DNA from: JAAYDS01 sp012729155
GTDB taxonomy: Bacteria > Chloroflexota > Anaerolineae > UBA1429
DNA length: 64,000 nucleotides
Direction of reading: 5' to 3'
Assembly: GCA_036774405.1 (NCBI GenBank)
Contig: DAIPBO010000009.1
Span: 1-64,000 of the forward strand
Part shown: positions 1 to 8,056 of the stretch, piece by piece
Layout of the letters: each line of letters starts with the position of its first letter
How positions within the stretch are numbered: position 1 is the stretch's first letter
The notes under the pieces: model-generated
What the model was told of the DNA's origin: nothing
The model's input: the letters and a program-made list of their open reading frames with translations, nothing else
Database searches by the model: none
Program-made: the position numbers and the translations under genes

Positions 1-555
1 GGGCTGGGCTATGAGGGCATCCTGATCGAACCGGCGCTACAAGAAGCCATCAAGGCATCGACTTCGCGATTTCGCATCGAACGCATACTGAGCGAACGCG
101 AGGTGCTGAAACTGCAGATCGAAGAAGGTCTGAAGGAGCGCTTGGGCAGCCGCAATATCGTCATCGACCAGTTCTCCCTGGCGAACGTCGAGTTCTCGGC
201 CGAATTCGACGCAGCCATTGAGCGCAAGCAGGTGGCTGAGCAGTCGGCCCTGCAGAAGCAATACGAACTGCAGTCCGCTCAGAAAGAGGTCGAGATCTCC
301 CTGGCGCGGGCCGACGGTGAGAAAAAGGCCGCCGTCATTGCCGCAGAGGGGCGAGCCGAGGCTCGCCGCATCGAGGCCGAGGCCGAGGCTGAAGCGCTGC
401 AGTTGATTGCCGCACAGATCCGCAACAACCCTGACCTGATCAAGTACGAGTGGGCCACGCGCCTGGCGCCTTCGGTACGGACGGTGCTGTTGCCCGCGGG
501 GCAAGACCTCATTCTGGAGGGAACGGGGCTCATCGACAGCACGACGACGCCATAG
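1..555 (+). CDS. SPFH/prohibitin-family membrane protein (C-terminal part)
   Basis: The reading frame is open from base 1, so the N-terminus lies outside the window. The visible 184 residues are the end of a band-7/SPFH domain followed by a long charged helix. This helix begins near residue 70 and is rich in Glu, Ala, Lys and Arg, with a run of GEKKAAVIAAEGRAEA type that is typical of the prohibitin and HflK/C coiled coil. The tail after it carries a conserved-looking WATRLAPSVRTVLLP stretch. Prohibitin-like proteins form ring oligomers at the membrane and influence protease access or membrane microdomains. The stop is followed 11 bp later by the dUTPase-like gene, so the two may be co-transcribed. 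The family is clear; the specific role is not. Confidence 0.85.
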   Translation, partial: GLGYEGILIEPALQEAIKASTSRFRIERILSEREVLKLQIEEGLKERLGSRNIVIDQFSLANVEFSAEFDAAIERKQVAEQSALQKQYELQSAQKEVEISLARADGEKKAAVIAAEGRAEARRIEAEAEAEALQLIAAQIRNNPDLIKYEWATRLAPSVRTVLLPAGQDLILEGTGLIDSTTTP

Positions 556-566
556 TCTGGGTTGCT

Positions 567-989
567 ATGCAGATAAATTACTGGTTGGTGGGCGTTGGCG
601 CCCAGGCTCCGCAGAGCCGGCGAGGGGCTGCGCTAGACCTAAAGGCGCGACTGCCTGAGCGAGGTTGGCGGCTGGTATGGGGCTTGGCGCGCATACCTAC
701 TGGTGTGGCACTGGAGATGCCCTCAGCCGCTGTGGTGCGCATCACGGGACGGAGCAGCGCCTTTCTACGCGGCCTGTTGGTGCACGATGGCCTGGTCGAG
801 AGCGAGTTCAACGGGCAGGAGTTGCAGGTGTTGGTATATAGCCCATGGCCCAGAGTCATCCGGCACGGCGATAGGATTGCACAGATGTGGGCTGTGCCCA
901 TCGACAGAGACGCTTTTGCCCTCGTCGATGGGCAGATGTCGCCCGACACCGGCTCGTCTAAGGCGGGCTTTGGCTCGACGGGACGTTAG
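567..989 (+). CDS. Trimeric dUTPase-like protein with altered catalytic motif
   Basis: This 140-residue protein has all five motifs of trimeric dUTP pyrophosphatase in order: motif 1 RGAALDL (19-25), motif 2 TGRSS (60-64), motif 3 DGLVESEFNGQ (74-84), motif 4 GDRIAQM (101-107) and motif 5 AGFGSTG (133-139). The family hydrolyses dUTP to dUMP and diphosphate in the cytoplasm. In canonical enzymes motif 3 reads GLIDSDYxG, with the Asp activating the water and the Tyr packing on deoxyuridine. Here these are Glu78 and Phe81, so activity or substrate preference may be changed. The ATG at 567 was chosen because the longer frame from 450 overlaps the SPFH gene and adds no recognisable domain. The stop abuts the GTG start of the next gene. 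Confidence 0.75.
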   Translation: MQINYWLVGVGAQAPQSRRGAALDLKARLPERGWRLVWGLARIPTGVALEMPSAAVVRITGRSSAFLRGLLVHDGLVESEFNGQELQVLVYSPWPRVIRHGDRIAQMWAVPIDRDAFALVDGQMSPDTGSSKAGFGSTGR

Positions 990-2711
990 GTGACGGTTGT
1001 GTGGCGGTGGTTGTCGCGATGGGAGCATGTGCGGCGCTGGCACTGGCCTCGTGGCTGGCTACGGCGAGGCGCCCTGGGCCTGCTGGCCGCAGCGCTGGTC
1101 GCTCTGTACATCTGGGCTGCCATCATCGGCCATGCGCCAGCTCGCGTTGCCAGCAACTATGTGCCACTCGATTGGGTAGGCTATCCTGGCGTATTGCTCA
1201 AGGTGGTGCACCCGGCCTATGTGGGGCCTCGTGACACGGACGCAGCGGCGCAGCCGATTACCCTGATTGCTCGCGCTTCCTCGGCAGAGCAGGCAGTCCC
1301 CTTGACGCTGGTGATCACTCTCCCCGACGATGCCTTGTCGCTGGTCGATCGATCGGGTGCGCACGTGGCTGGGCAGGTCACTATCACGCCTGGTTTCCCC
1401 GGAGAGGCTCCTCACGACGTTTGGCTCGCACATGGCGGCACGCAGGTTGGCATGCGGCTGCTCGGCAGCCATCATGTGCCGATCACACTGGCGATGGTGA
1501 CAGGCGACAAAGTCGTGACTATCTCCGATCTCACCTTTCTGGTGGCGGCAGATAGCGCAGCGCGTCAGCAGTTCAGACGAGTGGCGCGCGTTGGAACAAT
1601 CGTCCTGCCTCTTGTCGTCCTCATTGTGGCGCTGGCCGTGTTTGCGCTTTCGCGCTGGCATCAGCGGCAGCATCACGCACACCTCACCCAAGAGCGCCTG
1701 CTCGCTGGCCGGTACGCTCAACTACGTTCGCATATCAAGCTAGAGCAGTGGACTGAGGCGCGACAAGAACTCGAGTCGATTCAGAGTCTACAACCGGCAT
1801 ATCGTGATGTCGCCCAGCTGGATAGCCTGGTGAGCTCGGCTGAATCGGCATCGTGGCGCCGCGAGCAACTCTACAGTTCGGGCCTAGAGGCGTACCGGCG
1901 GCGCGACTGGGCTGCGGCGGCGCAAGCCTTTGCCACGCTCGAAGACGAGACGCCCTATTATCGCGAGGTGCGCTTCTTGCGTCGCACCGCGGCCCTCTAT
2001 GCCGATCTGCGAAGCCGCGATAGATCGATGCGCGTCGAAGCGGCACGCCAGCTCGGCCAGGTGGGCGATCTGGTCGATACAACGCCGCTGATCGATGCGC
2101 TGGGCGATCGGAGCGCTCTGGTGGCCGATGCTGCCGAAGAGGCACTGCGCCAGATTGGCGCCTCTGTGGCTGACGACCTGATCGGCGCGCTCAAGCACCC
2201 CAGTGGTGCCGTGCGCGGAAGGGCGTTTCATTTGCTACAGCAAATGGGGCGTGCAGTACATGAGCGGTTGCTCGCTGGCCTGCACAGCAACGATGTGCAG
2301 GTGACCCGCGGTGTGGCGCGCCTGTTGGCCCACATGGGCGCTCGCGAAGAGCTCGCCAGGGCCCTGCTCTGGATCGAGCCCCAGCATCACGATAGCGTCG
2401 GACGGGCACTGGCGCGAGAAAGCGTGGCGGCGGTGCCGGTGCTTACCGATGTGCTGTTTGAGGCGCCCCCAGAACGACGGCAAGGTATCATTAATGTCTT
2501 TGCCAGTTTGCTCGATCAGGAAGAGGTTCAGGTGCGTGTGGCCGAGGTGCTGCGCGCCACGCGTGATCCTCGTCACCGTGCTCTGTTGCAGCGAGTGCTC
2601 AGGGCCGCGGGCGGGCAGACGGTCGCAGACGCTGCCGAGCATGAGGGCGACTCAGCGCCGACCTCTGGCTCAGCGCTGCGCTGGCTGCGCCGTATTGACA
2701 AAGGGCAGTGA
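990..2711 (+). CDS. Membrane-anchored HEAT-repeat protein
   Basis: The product is 573 residues. A first hydrophobic helix (about 28-48) follows a Trp/Arg-rich N-terminus. An extracytoplasmic beta-rich region (about 55-195) comes next, then a second membrane helix (about 201-222), so the N-terminus and the large C-terminal part should both be cytoplasmic. After the second helix come TPR-like helices (about 230-340) and then HEAT/PBS-lyase-type repeats (about 350-500), recognisable by phrases such as DTTPLIDALGDRSALVADAAEEAL. HEAT repeats serve protein-protein contact; no catalytic motif is visible. The GTG start directly follows the stop of the dUTPase-like gene. The end overlaps the earliest possible start of the LysM gene. 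The partner and function are unknown. Confidence 0.75.
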   Translation: MTVVWRWLSRWEHVRRWHWPRGWLRRGALGLLAAALVALYIWAAIIGHAPARVASNYVPLDWVGYPGVLLKVVHPAYVGPRDTDAAAQPITLIARASSAEQAVPLTLVITLPDDALSLVDRSGAHVAGQVTITPGFPGEAPHDVWLAHGGTQVGMRLLGSHHVPITLAMVTGDKVVTISDLTFLVAADSAARQQFRRVARVGTIVLPLVVLIVALAVFALSRWHQRQHHAHLTQERLLAGRYAQLRSHIKLEQWTEARQELESIQSLQPAYRDVAQLDSLVSSAESASWRREQLYSSGLEAYRRRDWAAAAQAFATLEDETPYYREVRFLRRTAALYADLRSRDRSMRVEAARQLGQVGDLVDTTPLIDALGDRSALVADAAEEALRQIGASVADDLIGALKHPSGAVRGRAFHLLQQMGRAVHERLLAGLHSNDVQVTRGVARLLAHMGAREELARALLWIEPQHHDSVGRALARESVAAVPVLTDVLFEAPPERRQGIINVFASLLDQEEVQVRVAEVLRATRDPRHRALLQRVLRAAGGQTVADAAEHEGDSAPTSGSALRWLRRIDKGQ

Positions 2712-2767
2712 TCTGGCCTAAGGTGCGGCATCGTATCGTGTCGATGACCAACACAGGGCGGATGCAT

Positions 2768-4054
2768 ATGAGAAGCTCTACCCCCTACATTCGCACGAGA
2801 CCTCTCGCGCTGGTGGCGCTTGTGCTGTTGACTGTGCTCTTGCCAGCGGCCAGTCAGGCTGCCGCGCCAGCGCCCTCAGTGCACCGCAAGCTGATTCCGG
2901 CATTGCTTGAGCCGGCGCCCCTGCCTCCAGGTGTAGCGCCGCAGCAGGCCGGCCCTACAGCCACCAATACTCTCACGCCAACACAGCAGCTGCAGTCACT
3001 CGAGCAGCAGATGCACGACGCCTACAATCGCTCAGATTGGGCAGAGGTTTTGCGCCTCATCGACGCCATTCGCGCCATCGATCCAGCCTACAAGGCCGCA
3101 GAGCTCCGCGAGACCGAATACCAGGCCCGCTTGGCCTATGGCTGGGACCTGATGCTCAGCAACCAGTGCATCGAGGCGCTCAATCAGTTCCGGCTGGCGT
3201 TGCTGATCAAGCCAGGCGATCCGCAGGCCAACCAGGGCCTCGACGCCGTGGCGCGTTACTGCAAGACACCAGTGCCCACGGCTACTGCGACGGGCGCCAC
3301 CGCCACGCCTACCACCCCCCTGCCAGTGGAGGGCACCTATGTGGTGCAGCTTGGCGACACGCTCTACAGCATCTCTAAAAAGTTCGGCGTCAGCATCACT
3401 GCGCTGATGCAGGCGAACGGGCTGACGGACTATGCCATCAAAGCGGGCCAGGTGCTTGTCATCCCTGGTGCCACGGTAACCGTCACTCCCGTCACCCCAA
3501 CACCCACTGGAACGCTGACGCCCACTGTCACGGTGACTTACGTACCGCCGGCACCTATTGCTCACGTCGTGCAGCCTGGTGAGACACTGTGCTCGCTGGC
3601 GCGGCGGTATGGAACCAGTGTGTGGGCCATCATGGCCTACAACCGCATGTATACGACAACCATCTTTGCCTATTCAACGCTCTACATACCACCGATATCG
3701 CAGGTCGGCCCGGTGGTTCATGTGGTGCAGCCTGGCAACACGCTCTATTCGTTGGCACGGGCCTATGGCACCACCATTTGGGCCATTATGGCGGCCAATG
3801 ACCTCTCGAACGCCAATATCTATGTGGGACAGAGTCTGCTTATTCCAACTGGCTCGTACGGCTGGTATCCGGGCTATCCCACTGGAGATCCCTGCGGCGC
3901 TCAGCCCTATGTGCGTGCCTATGTCGTCAAGGCGGGCGATACGCTATTCTCCATCGCGAGGGCGTTTGGCACCACCGTCGACGCGCTCAAACAGGCCAAT
4001 GGTCTCACCGGCAACCTGATTTTCGCAGGCACAGTGTTGTACATTCCGGGCTAG
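2768..4054 (+). CDS. Secreted TPR-like protein with four LysM domains
   Basis: This 428-residue protein starts with a signal peptide (about 1-32: arginines, a Leu/Val-rich core, then ASQA). A helical TPR-like region follows (about 75-165), with Thr/Pro-rich linkers after it. Four LysM domains lie near residues 190-235, 265-310, 317-362 and 385-428. Each shows the pattern VVQxGDTLYSIAxxFGTTxxALxxAN followed by a terminal YIPG or similar. LysM domains bind GlcNAc-containing glycans, so this is probably a wall- or matrix-associated protein. The start at 2768 has an AGGGCGG-like ribosome site just upstream. In-frame alternatives at 2762, 2744 and a GTG at 2708 would lengthen the N-terminus before the signal peptide. 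Confidence 0.85.
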   Translation: MRSSTPYIRTRPLALVALVLLTVLLPAASQAAAPAPSVHRKLIPALLEPAPLPPGVAPQQAGPTATNTLTPTQQLQSLEQQMHDAYNRSDWAEVLRLIDAIRAIDPAYKAAELRETEYQARLAYGWDLMLSNQCIEALNQFRLALLIKPGDPQANQGLDAVARYCKTPVPTATATGATATPTTPLPVEGTYVVQLGDTLYSISKKFGVSITALMQANGLTDYAIKAGQVLVIPGATVTVTPVTPTPTGTLTPTVTVTYVPPAPIAHVVQPGETLCSLARRYGTSVWAIMAYNRMYTTTIFAYSTLYIPPISQVGPVVHVVQPGNTLYSLARAYGTTIWAIMAANDLSNANIYVGQSLLIPTGSYGWYPGYPTGDPCGAQPYVRAYVVKAGDTLFSIARAFGTTVDALKQANGLTGNLIFAGTVLYIPG

Positions 4055-4117
4055 GCGTAACCAATTGCGTGGGGCTGGGTTCTAGTGCCAGTAGAACGGC
4101 GTGGTGACCGGTATGTT

Positions 4118-4146
4118 TTGACGCCGAACCGCCACCTGCGTAGATT
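4118..4146 (+). promoter_or_regulatory. Candidate sigma-70-type promoter for acpP
   Basis: TTGACG (4118-4123) and TAGATT (4141-4146) are separated by 17 bp. The site sits in the 128-bp gap before the acyl carrier protein gene, about 35 bp upstream of its start. No other feature is seen in the gap. Confidence 0.45.
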
Positions 4147-4182
4147 CTGCACCAAGTGAATTGAAAGACAAGGAGGCCAGCC

Positions 4183-4413
4183 GTGTCCACTTTCGATCGT
4201 GTCAAGGAGATCATCGTTGATCAGCTCGGCGTTGAAGAGGAGCAGGTCACTCTTGAAGCCCGTTTCCGCGAAGACCTCAAAGCCGATTCGCTCGACCTGG
4301 TCGAGCTGATTATGGCTTTTGAAGAAGAGTTTGGCGGCGAGATCCCCGACGAAGACGCCCAGGGAATCCTGAGCGTTCGCGACGCGGTACAGTATCTCGA
4401 GAACCAGCTCTAG
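4183..4413 (+). CDS. acpP: Acyl carrier protein
   Basis: This 76-residue acidic protein carries the fatty-acid chain during type II fatty acid synthesis in the cytoplasm. The phosphopantetheine attachment site is the Ser in ADSLDLVEL (Ser37). Helix II (LDLVELIMAFEEEFG) and the C-terminal VRDAVQYLENQL match the family, and the length is normal. The start is GTG at 4183, preceded by a strong AAGGAGG site. A consensus-like promoter lies upstream and a long perfect hairpin follows the stop, so the gene is probably a single transcription unit. No other fatty acid synthesis genes are adjacent. Confidence 0.95.
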   Translation: MSTFDRVKEIIVDQLGVEEEQVTLEARFREDLKADSLDLVELIMAFEEEFGGEIPDEDAQGILSVRDAVQYLENQL

Positions 4414-4432
4414 AGAGCCACTGCGCGGTGCG

Positions 4433-4469
4433 TGGGGGATGTCAGCGACAACAGCGCTGACATCCCCCA
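4433..4469 (+). terminator. Perfect 15-bp hairpin between acpP and mobA
   Basis: The arms TGGGGGATGTCAGCG (4433-4447) and its exact complement (4455-4469) enclose the 7-nt loop ACAACAG. It lies 20 bp after the acpP stop and ends 28 bp before the mobA start. There is no T-tract after it, so it may act as a terminator, an attenuator or a 3' stabiliser. Confidence 0.6.
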
Positions 4470-4497
4470 TTCTGCACTATCGAGGCGAGGTGCAGCT

Positions 4498-5118
4498 TTG
4501 ACTCGGCAACCGTTCAGTGTCCTGGTGCTGGCAGGCGGGCAGAGTCGCCGGCTGGGCTATGACAAAGTAGCGATCAGGCTCGGCGAGCAGACGTTGCTGC
4601 AGGCGACGGCCCGACGTGTCGCGGCCCTTACTGATGATCTGGTAGTGGTGGTGCGCCCTGGTCAGACACCACCAGAAGGCCCCTGGCATGTCGCGTTCGA
4701 CCACGGGGCAGGCACAGGCCTGGTGGCTGCACTGGCCGGCGGGCTGGCCGCGGCACGTCACGCCTGGGCGTTGGCCATCGGCTGTGATATGCCTTTTGTG
4801 TCCGACACGCTGATTCGTTATCTGTCAGGGTTGACCAGCGGGTGGCAGGCGGTGATACCAAGTTGTGCACGTGGCCTCGAGCCACTGCATGCTCTCTATC
4901 ATCGTCAAGCCTTGCCACATTTGGTAGCCGCAGCAGCAAGAGGCGAGCGGCGTCTGGGAGCGGCGCTCGCCTGTTTGCGCTGCCGCATGGTGCCCGAGGC
5001 TGAGTGGCTTCCCTACGACCCTCAGCGGCGCTCGTTCGTCAACGTGAACACCCCCGACGACCTCGTTCTGGTGCACAATCTCTGGCGTGCTGGCGAGGGG
5101 CCAATCGCAGACCCGTAG
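4498..5118 (+). CDS. mobA: Molybdenum cofactor guanylyltransferase MobA
   Basis: MobA joins GMP to molybdopterin cofactor to make the guanine dinucleotide form. The N-terminal nucleotide-binding signature VLAGGQSRRLGYDK is near-canonical. The GCDMPFV metal-binding stretch and the terminal FVNVNTPDDL motif are also present, at normal length (206 residues). I chose the TTG start at 4498, which has GAGGCGAGG upstream, over the GTG at 4432, which lies at the base of a hairpin and adds unrelated residues. The companion gene mobB lies about 45 kb away (49412-49936). Confidence 0.85.
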   Translation: MTRQPFSVLVLAGGQSRRLGYDKVAIRLGEQTLLQATARRVAALTDDLVVVVRPGQTPPEGPWHVAFDHGAGTGLVAALAGGLAAARHAWALAIGCDMPFVSDTLIRYLSGLTSGWQAVIPSCARGLEPLHALYHRQALPHLVAAAARGERRLGAALACLRCRMVPEAEWLPYDPQRRSFVNVNTPDDLVLVHNLWRAGEGPIADP

Positions 5119-5202
5119 CCCGTTGTGAGACGGTTCTGTGTACTCGGTCCCTGGCCTCAACAGTGGTAGAATAGATGAGACTCTACCCCAAAGGAGGCGC
5201 TG

Positions 5203-7008
5203 ATGCCCGCCATCCGACAGAGAGACGACATCCCCGCGGCCGATAAGTGGAACGTGGCCGCCATCTACTCATCTGATGATCTATGGGAGCAGGACCTGCT
5301 CAAGACGCAAGGTCTGGCCGAGTCGGTAGCGGCCTTTGCCGGGCGCCTGGCCGAGTCGGAACAGGTGTTGCGTCAGGCCATCGAGGCCTGGTTTGGGGCT
5401 ATGCGGCACGTTGAGAAGCTCTATGTATATGCGCACCTGCGTAACGACGAGGACCTGGGTAAGAGCAAGTACCAGGATATGCTCGATCGCGCCTATGCCG
5501 TCTGGGTCAAAATCAGCACAGCAGGGGCGTATCTCTCGCCGGAGATTCTAGCCATCCCCGATGAGACAATGGGTAACTGGCTGCAGGGCGAGACGCTTTG
5601 TGAGTATCGCTTCTGGCTTGAAGACACGTTGCGTGGCAAGCCGCACACCCTCTCGCCCGCCGAGGAAAGGGTGCTGGCGATGGTCAACGAGCCGCTCAGT
5701 GCCATCAGCCGCATCTACTCAGTGCTCAAGAACGTCGAGCTGGCCGCACGATTGCCCAGCGTCAGCGATGGTAAAGGCGAAGAGGTGCAGCTCTCGCATG
5801 GCGTCTTTATCAAGCTGCTCGAATCGCAGGATCGAGCTGTGCGTAAGGCGGCCTTTAACGACTATTACGGCGAGTTCAAGGGCAATCGCGTCACCATCGC
5901 GGCGACGCTCGACGCCAACACCAAAGCCAATGTCTTCAGGGCACGGGTGCGTAGCTTTCAGGATGCGCGCGCGGCCTCGTTGTTTGCCGACAACGTCAAG
6001 CCAGAGGTGTATGATGCACTGATCGCCGCAGTGCATGCCGCCTTTCCGGCATTCTATCGCTATATGGCGCTTCGCAAGCGGCTACTGGGGCTCGATGTCA
6101 TGCACATGTACGATGTATATGTGCCGGTGATCCAGCAAGTCGAACTCAGCTATGAGTTTGACGAGGCTGTCGAGCTGGTCTGTGCTGCTGTGCAGCCCCT
6201 TGGCGAGGGCTATGTGAAGGCAATGCGCCAGGGATTGGACGGTGGATGGGTCGATCGCTACGAGAACGCTGGCAAGCGCTCAGGGGCCTATTCGTCGGGC
6301 AGCTATGATACCATGCCCTATGTGCTCATGAACTATAACGGGTCGTTGGACTCGGTGTTCACACTGGCCCACGAATTGGGGCACTCGATGCATTCGTGGT
6401 ACTCAAAGGCGACACAGCCCTATCACTTGAGTGACTATCGCATCATCGTGGCTGAGGTGGCATCGACCGCTAACGAAACGTTGCTCAACCACTATCTGTT
6501 GCAGCACATCCAGGACCGGCCAACCCGGGCCTATCTCATCGATCGTTGGCTGAACAGCTTCCGCGGCACGGTCTTTCGCCAGACCATGTTCGCCGAGTTC
6601 GAGAAGCTCATCTATGCTCATGTCGAGCAGGGCCAGCCACTCACTGTCGAAGCGCTCGATGCGCGCTACCTCGAGTTGGTCAAGGCCTACTTTGGTGATG
6701 CCATTGCCTTTGATGATGAGGACGCACCCATCGCCTGGGAGTGGGCGCGTATCGATCACTTTTTCTATGACTTTTACGTTTACAAGTACGCAACGGGCAT
6801 GTCTGCGGCGATCGCCCTTACCAAGGGATTGCTCACAGAGCAAGATGGGGCGCTTGATCGCTATCTCGCGCTGCTCAAGAGCGGCGGTAGTGCCTATCCT
6901 CTGGAGCAGCTGCAGGCGGCTGGCGTTGACCTTACCTCACCCGAGCCCGTAGCCGCGGCCCTGGCCGAGTTCGACCGGCTGGTGGGCGAGCTCGAAGCTC
7001 TCGTATAG
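5203..7008 (+). CDS. pepF: Oligoendopeptidase F (M3 family zinc peptidase)
   Basis: The product is 601 residues, the usual size for PepF. The zinc-binding motif HELGHSMH lies near residues 390-397, followed about 25 residues later by the third ligand region IVAEVASTANE. The enzyme cleaves short oligopeptides in the cytoplasm during peptide turnover. The ATG at 5203 has a strong AAAGGAGG site. The gene stands alone between mobA and a converging lyase gene and ends in a bidirectional terminator hairpin. Confidence 0.93.
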   Translation: MPAIRQRDDIPAADKWNVAAIYSSDDLWEQDLLKTQGLAESVAAFAGRLAESEQVLRQAIEAWFGAMRHVEKLYVYAHLRNDEDLGKSKYQDMLDRAYAVWVKISTAGAYLSPEILAIPDETMGNWLQGETLCEYRFWLEDTLRGKPHTLSPAEERVLAMVNEPLSAISRIYSVLKNVELAARLPSVSDGKGEEVQLSHGVFIKLLESQDRAVRKAAFNDYYGEFKGNRVTIAATLDANTKANVFRARVRSFQDARAASLFADNVKPEVYDALIAAVHAAFPAFYRYMALRKRLLGLDVMHMYDVYVPVIQQVELSYEFDEAVELVCAAVQPLGEGYVKAMRQGLDGGWVDRYENAGKRSGAYSSGSYDTMPYVLMNYNGSLDSVFTLAHELGHSMHSWYSKATQPYHLSDYRIIVAEVASTANETLLNHYLLQHIQDRPTRAYLIDRWLNSFRGTVFRQTMFAEFEKLIYAHVEQGQPLTVEALDARYLELVKAYFGDAIAFDDEDAPIAWEWARIDHFFYDFYVYKYATGMSAAIALTKGLLTEQDGALDRYLALLKSGGSAYPLEQLQAAGVDLTSPEPVAAALAEFDRLVGELEALV

Positions 7009-7016
7009 CCTGCTAA

Positions 7017-7040
7017 AGGGGCGGCCGCGAGGCCGCCCCT
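7017..7040. terminator. Bidirectional terminator between converging genes
   Basis: A 10-bp GC-rich stem (AGGGGCGGCC at 7017-7026 paired with 7031-7040) closes a GCGA tetraloop. It lies between the stop codons of pepF and the converging lyase gene and can serve both strands. Confidence 0.75.
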
Positions 7041-7044
7041 GCCT

Positions 7045-7932
7045 CTATTGGATCAACTGTGCCTTGCGCAGAATGGCCTCTAGATCGCGCTGCTCTTGTG
7101 CGCCCAGTATCTGTAAGGGCAACCGTGGTACGCCGCCGCGATAGCCCAACTGCGTCAGCGCTGCCTTGAGCCCAGGCACACCATAAGTGACCGTGACTGC
7201 TGTGTTCACAGGAACCAGCCGAAACGCCAGCTCCTGGGCCGCGGCGGCCTCGCCTGAGTCGATGAGTTCGTACACCCGTACGCATTCGCGTGGTGCTACA
7301 TTCGCGAGCGCCAGTACGGCGCCACAGGCTCCCAAGGCCACTGCACTCAGAAAGGCGCCACCATTGCCCACCAACAGGCTGAAATCGCGTGGGCAGACGC
7401 TCAACAGTCCGATCATCTGTGTGATGTTGCCCGAGCTGTCTTTGAGGCCAACGATGTTGGGGTGCTGTGCCAGCGCCGCCACCGTGGCGGGTGCCATGTT
7501 CACGTGGGTGTATTTCGGGACGTTGTAGAGCAGCACGGGCACTGGCGAGGCGTCGGCAACGCGCTGATAGTGCTCGACCAGAGCGGGTCCGCCCATCTGC
7601 TCGGCAAAGAACGAAGGCGTCATCACCAGAACCAGATCGGCTCCAGCCGCAGCGGCGGCGCGCGTTAGTGCGATGGTCTCGCGGGTAGACTGCCGCCCTG
7701 TGCCGGCGATCACCTGCTGTTGCGGCAGAGCGCGCAAGCGCACGCGCTCCGTCAGCGCGGCAACCTCGTCGCAGGTTAGCGACGCGCTTTCGCCATTCGA
7801 GCCCGCCACCACATAGCCGGCCAGGCCGGTCTCATTCCAGCGCTCCAGATTGGCGTCCAGGGCGGTCCAGTCGATCTCTCCACTGTCATCAAAGGGCGTT
7901 ATGATCGGTGGTAAGATGCCCGTAACTCGCAT
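7045..7932 (-). CDS. Dihydrodipicolinate synthase/N-acetylneuraminate lyase family aldolase
   Basis: This 295-residue class I aldolase has a TIM barrel. Family marks are the opening GILPPIITPFDDSGEID, a GSNGES loop in the position of GTTGE, the catalytic Tyr in LYNVPK and the Schiff-base Lys in GLKDSSG. Members condense or cleave pyruvate with an aldehyde; they include DapA, NanA and sugar-acid aldolases. With sugar-acid genes nearby, a catabolic role is more likely than lysine synthesis. The ATG at 7932 was chosen because GGAGG precedes it; a longer frame to 7995 covers the promoter. The true substrate cannot be read from sequence. Confidence 0.85.
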   Translation of the reverse strand: MRVTGILPPIITPFDDSGEIDWTALDANLERWNETGLAGYVVAGSNGESASLTCDEVAALTERVRLRALPQQQVIAGTGRQSTRETIALTRAAAAAGADLVLVMTPSFFAEQMGGPALVEHYQRVADASPVPVLLYNVPKYTHVNMAPATVAALAQHPNIVGLKDSSGNITQMIGLLSVCPRDFSLLVGNGGAFLSAVALGACGAVLALANVAPRECVRVYELIDSGEAAAAQELAFRLVPVNTAVTVTYGVPGLKAALTQLGYRGGVPRLPLQILGAQEQRDLEAILRKAQLIQ

Positions 7933-7965
7933 GTGCTGTGCCTCCGGCGGTTGAGCATGGCTGGC

Positions 7966-7995
7966 ATCGTACGAGCGACCGCGCTGGCTTGTCAA
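7966..7995 (-). promoter_or_regulatory. Candidate promoter for the aldolase gene
   Basis: Read on the reverse strand, TTGACA (7995-7990) and TACGAT (7971-7966) are 18 bp apart, about 35 bp upstream of the aldolase start. The intergenic region to the forward gene at 8057 is 124 bp. Confidence 0.5.
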
Positions 7996-8056
7996 ACTGG
8001 GCGGCTCGGGGCATCATGTGGGGGCTGGTGGAGCATGAGTAGGCAGGTGAGACCTG

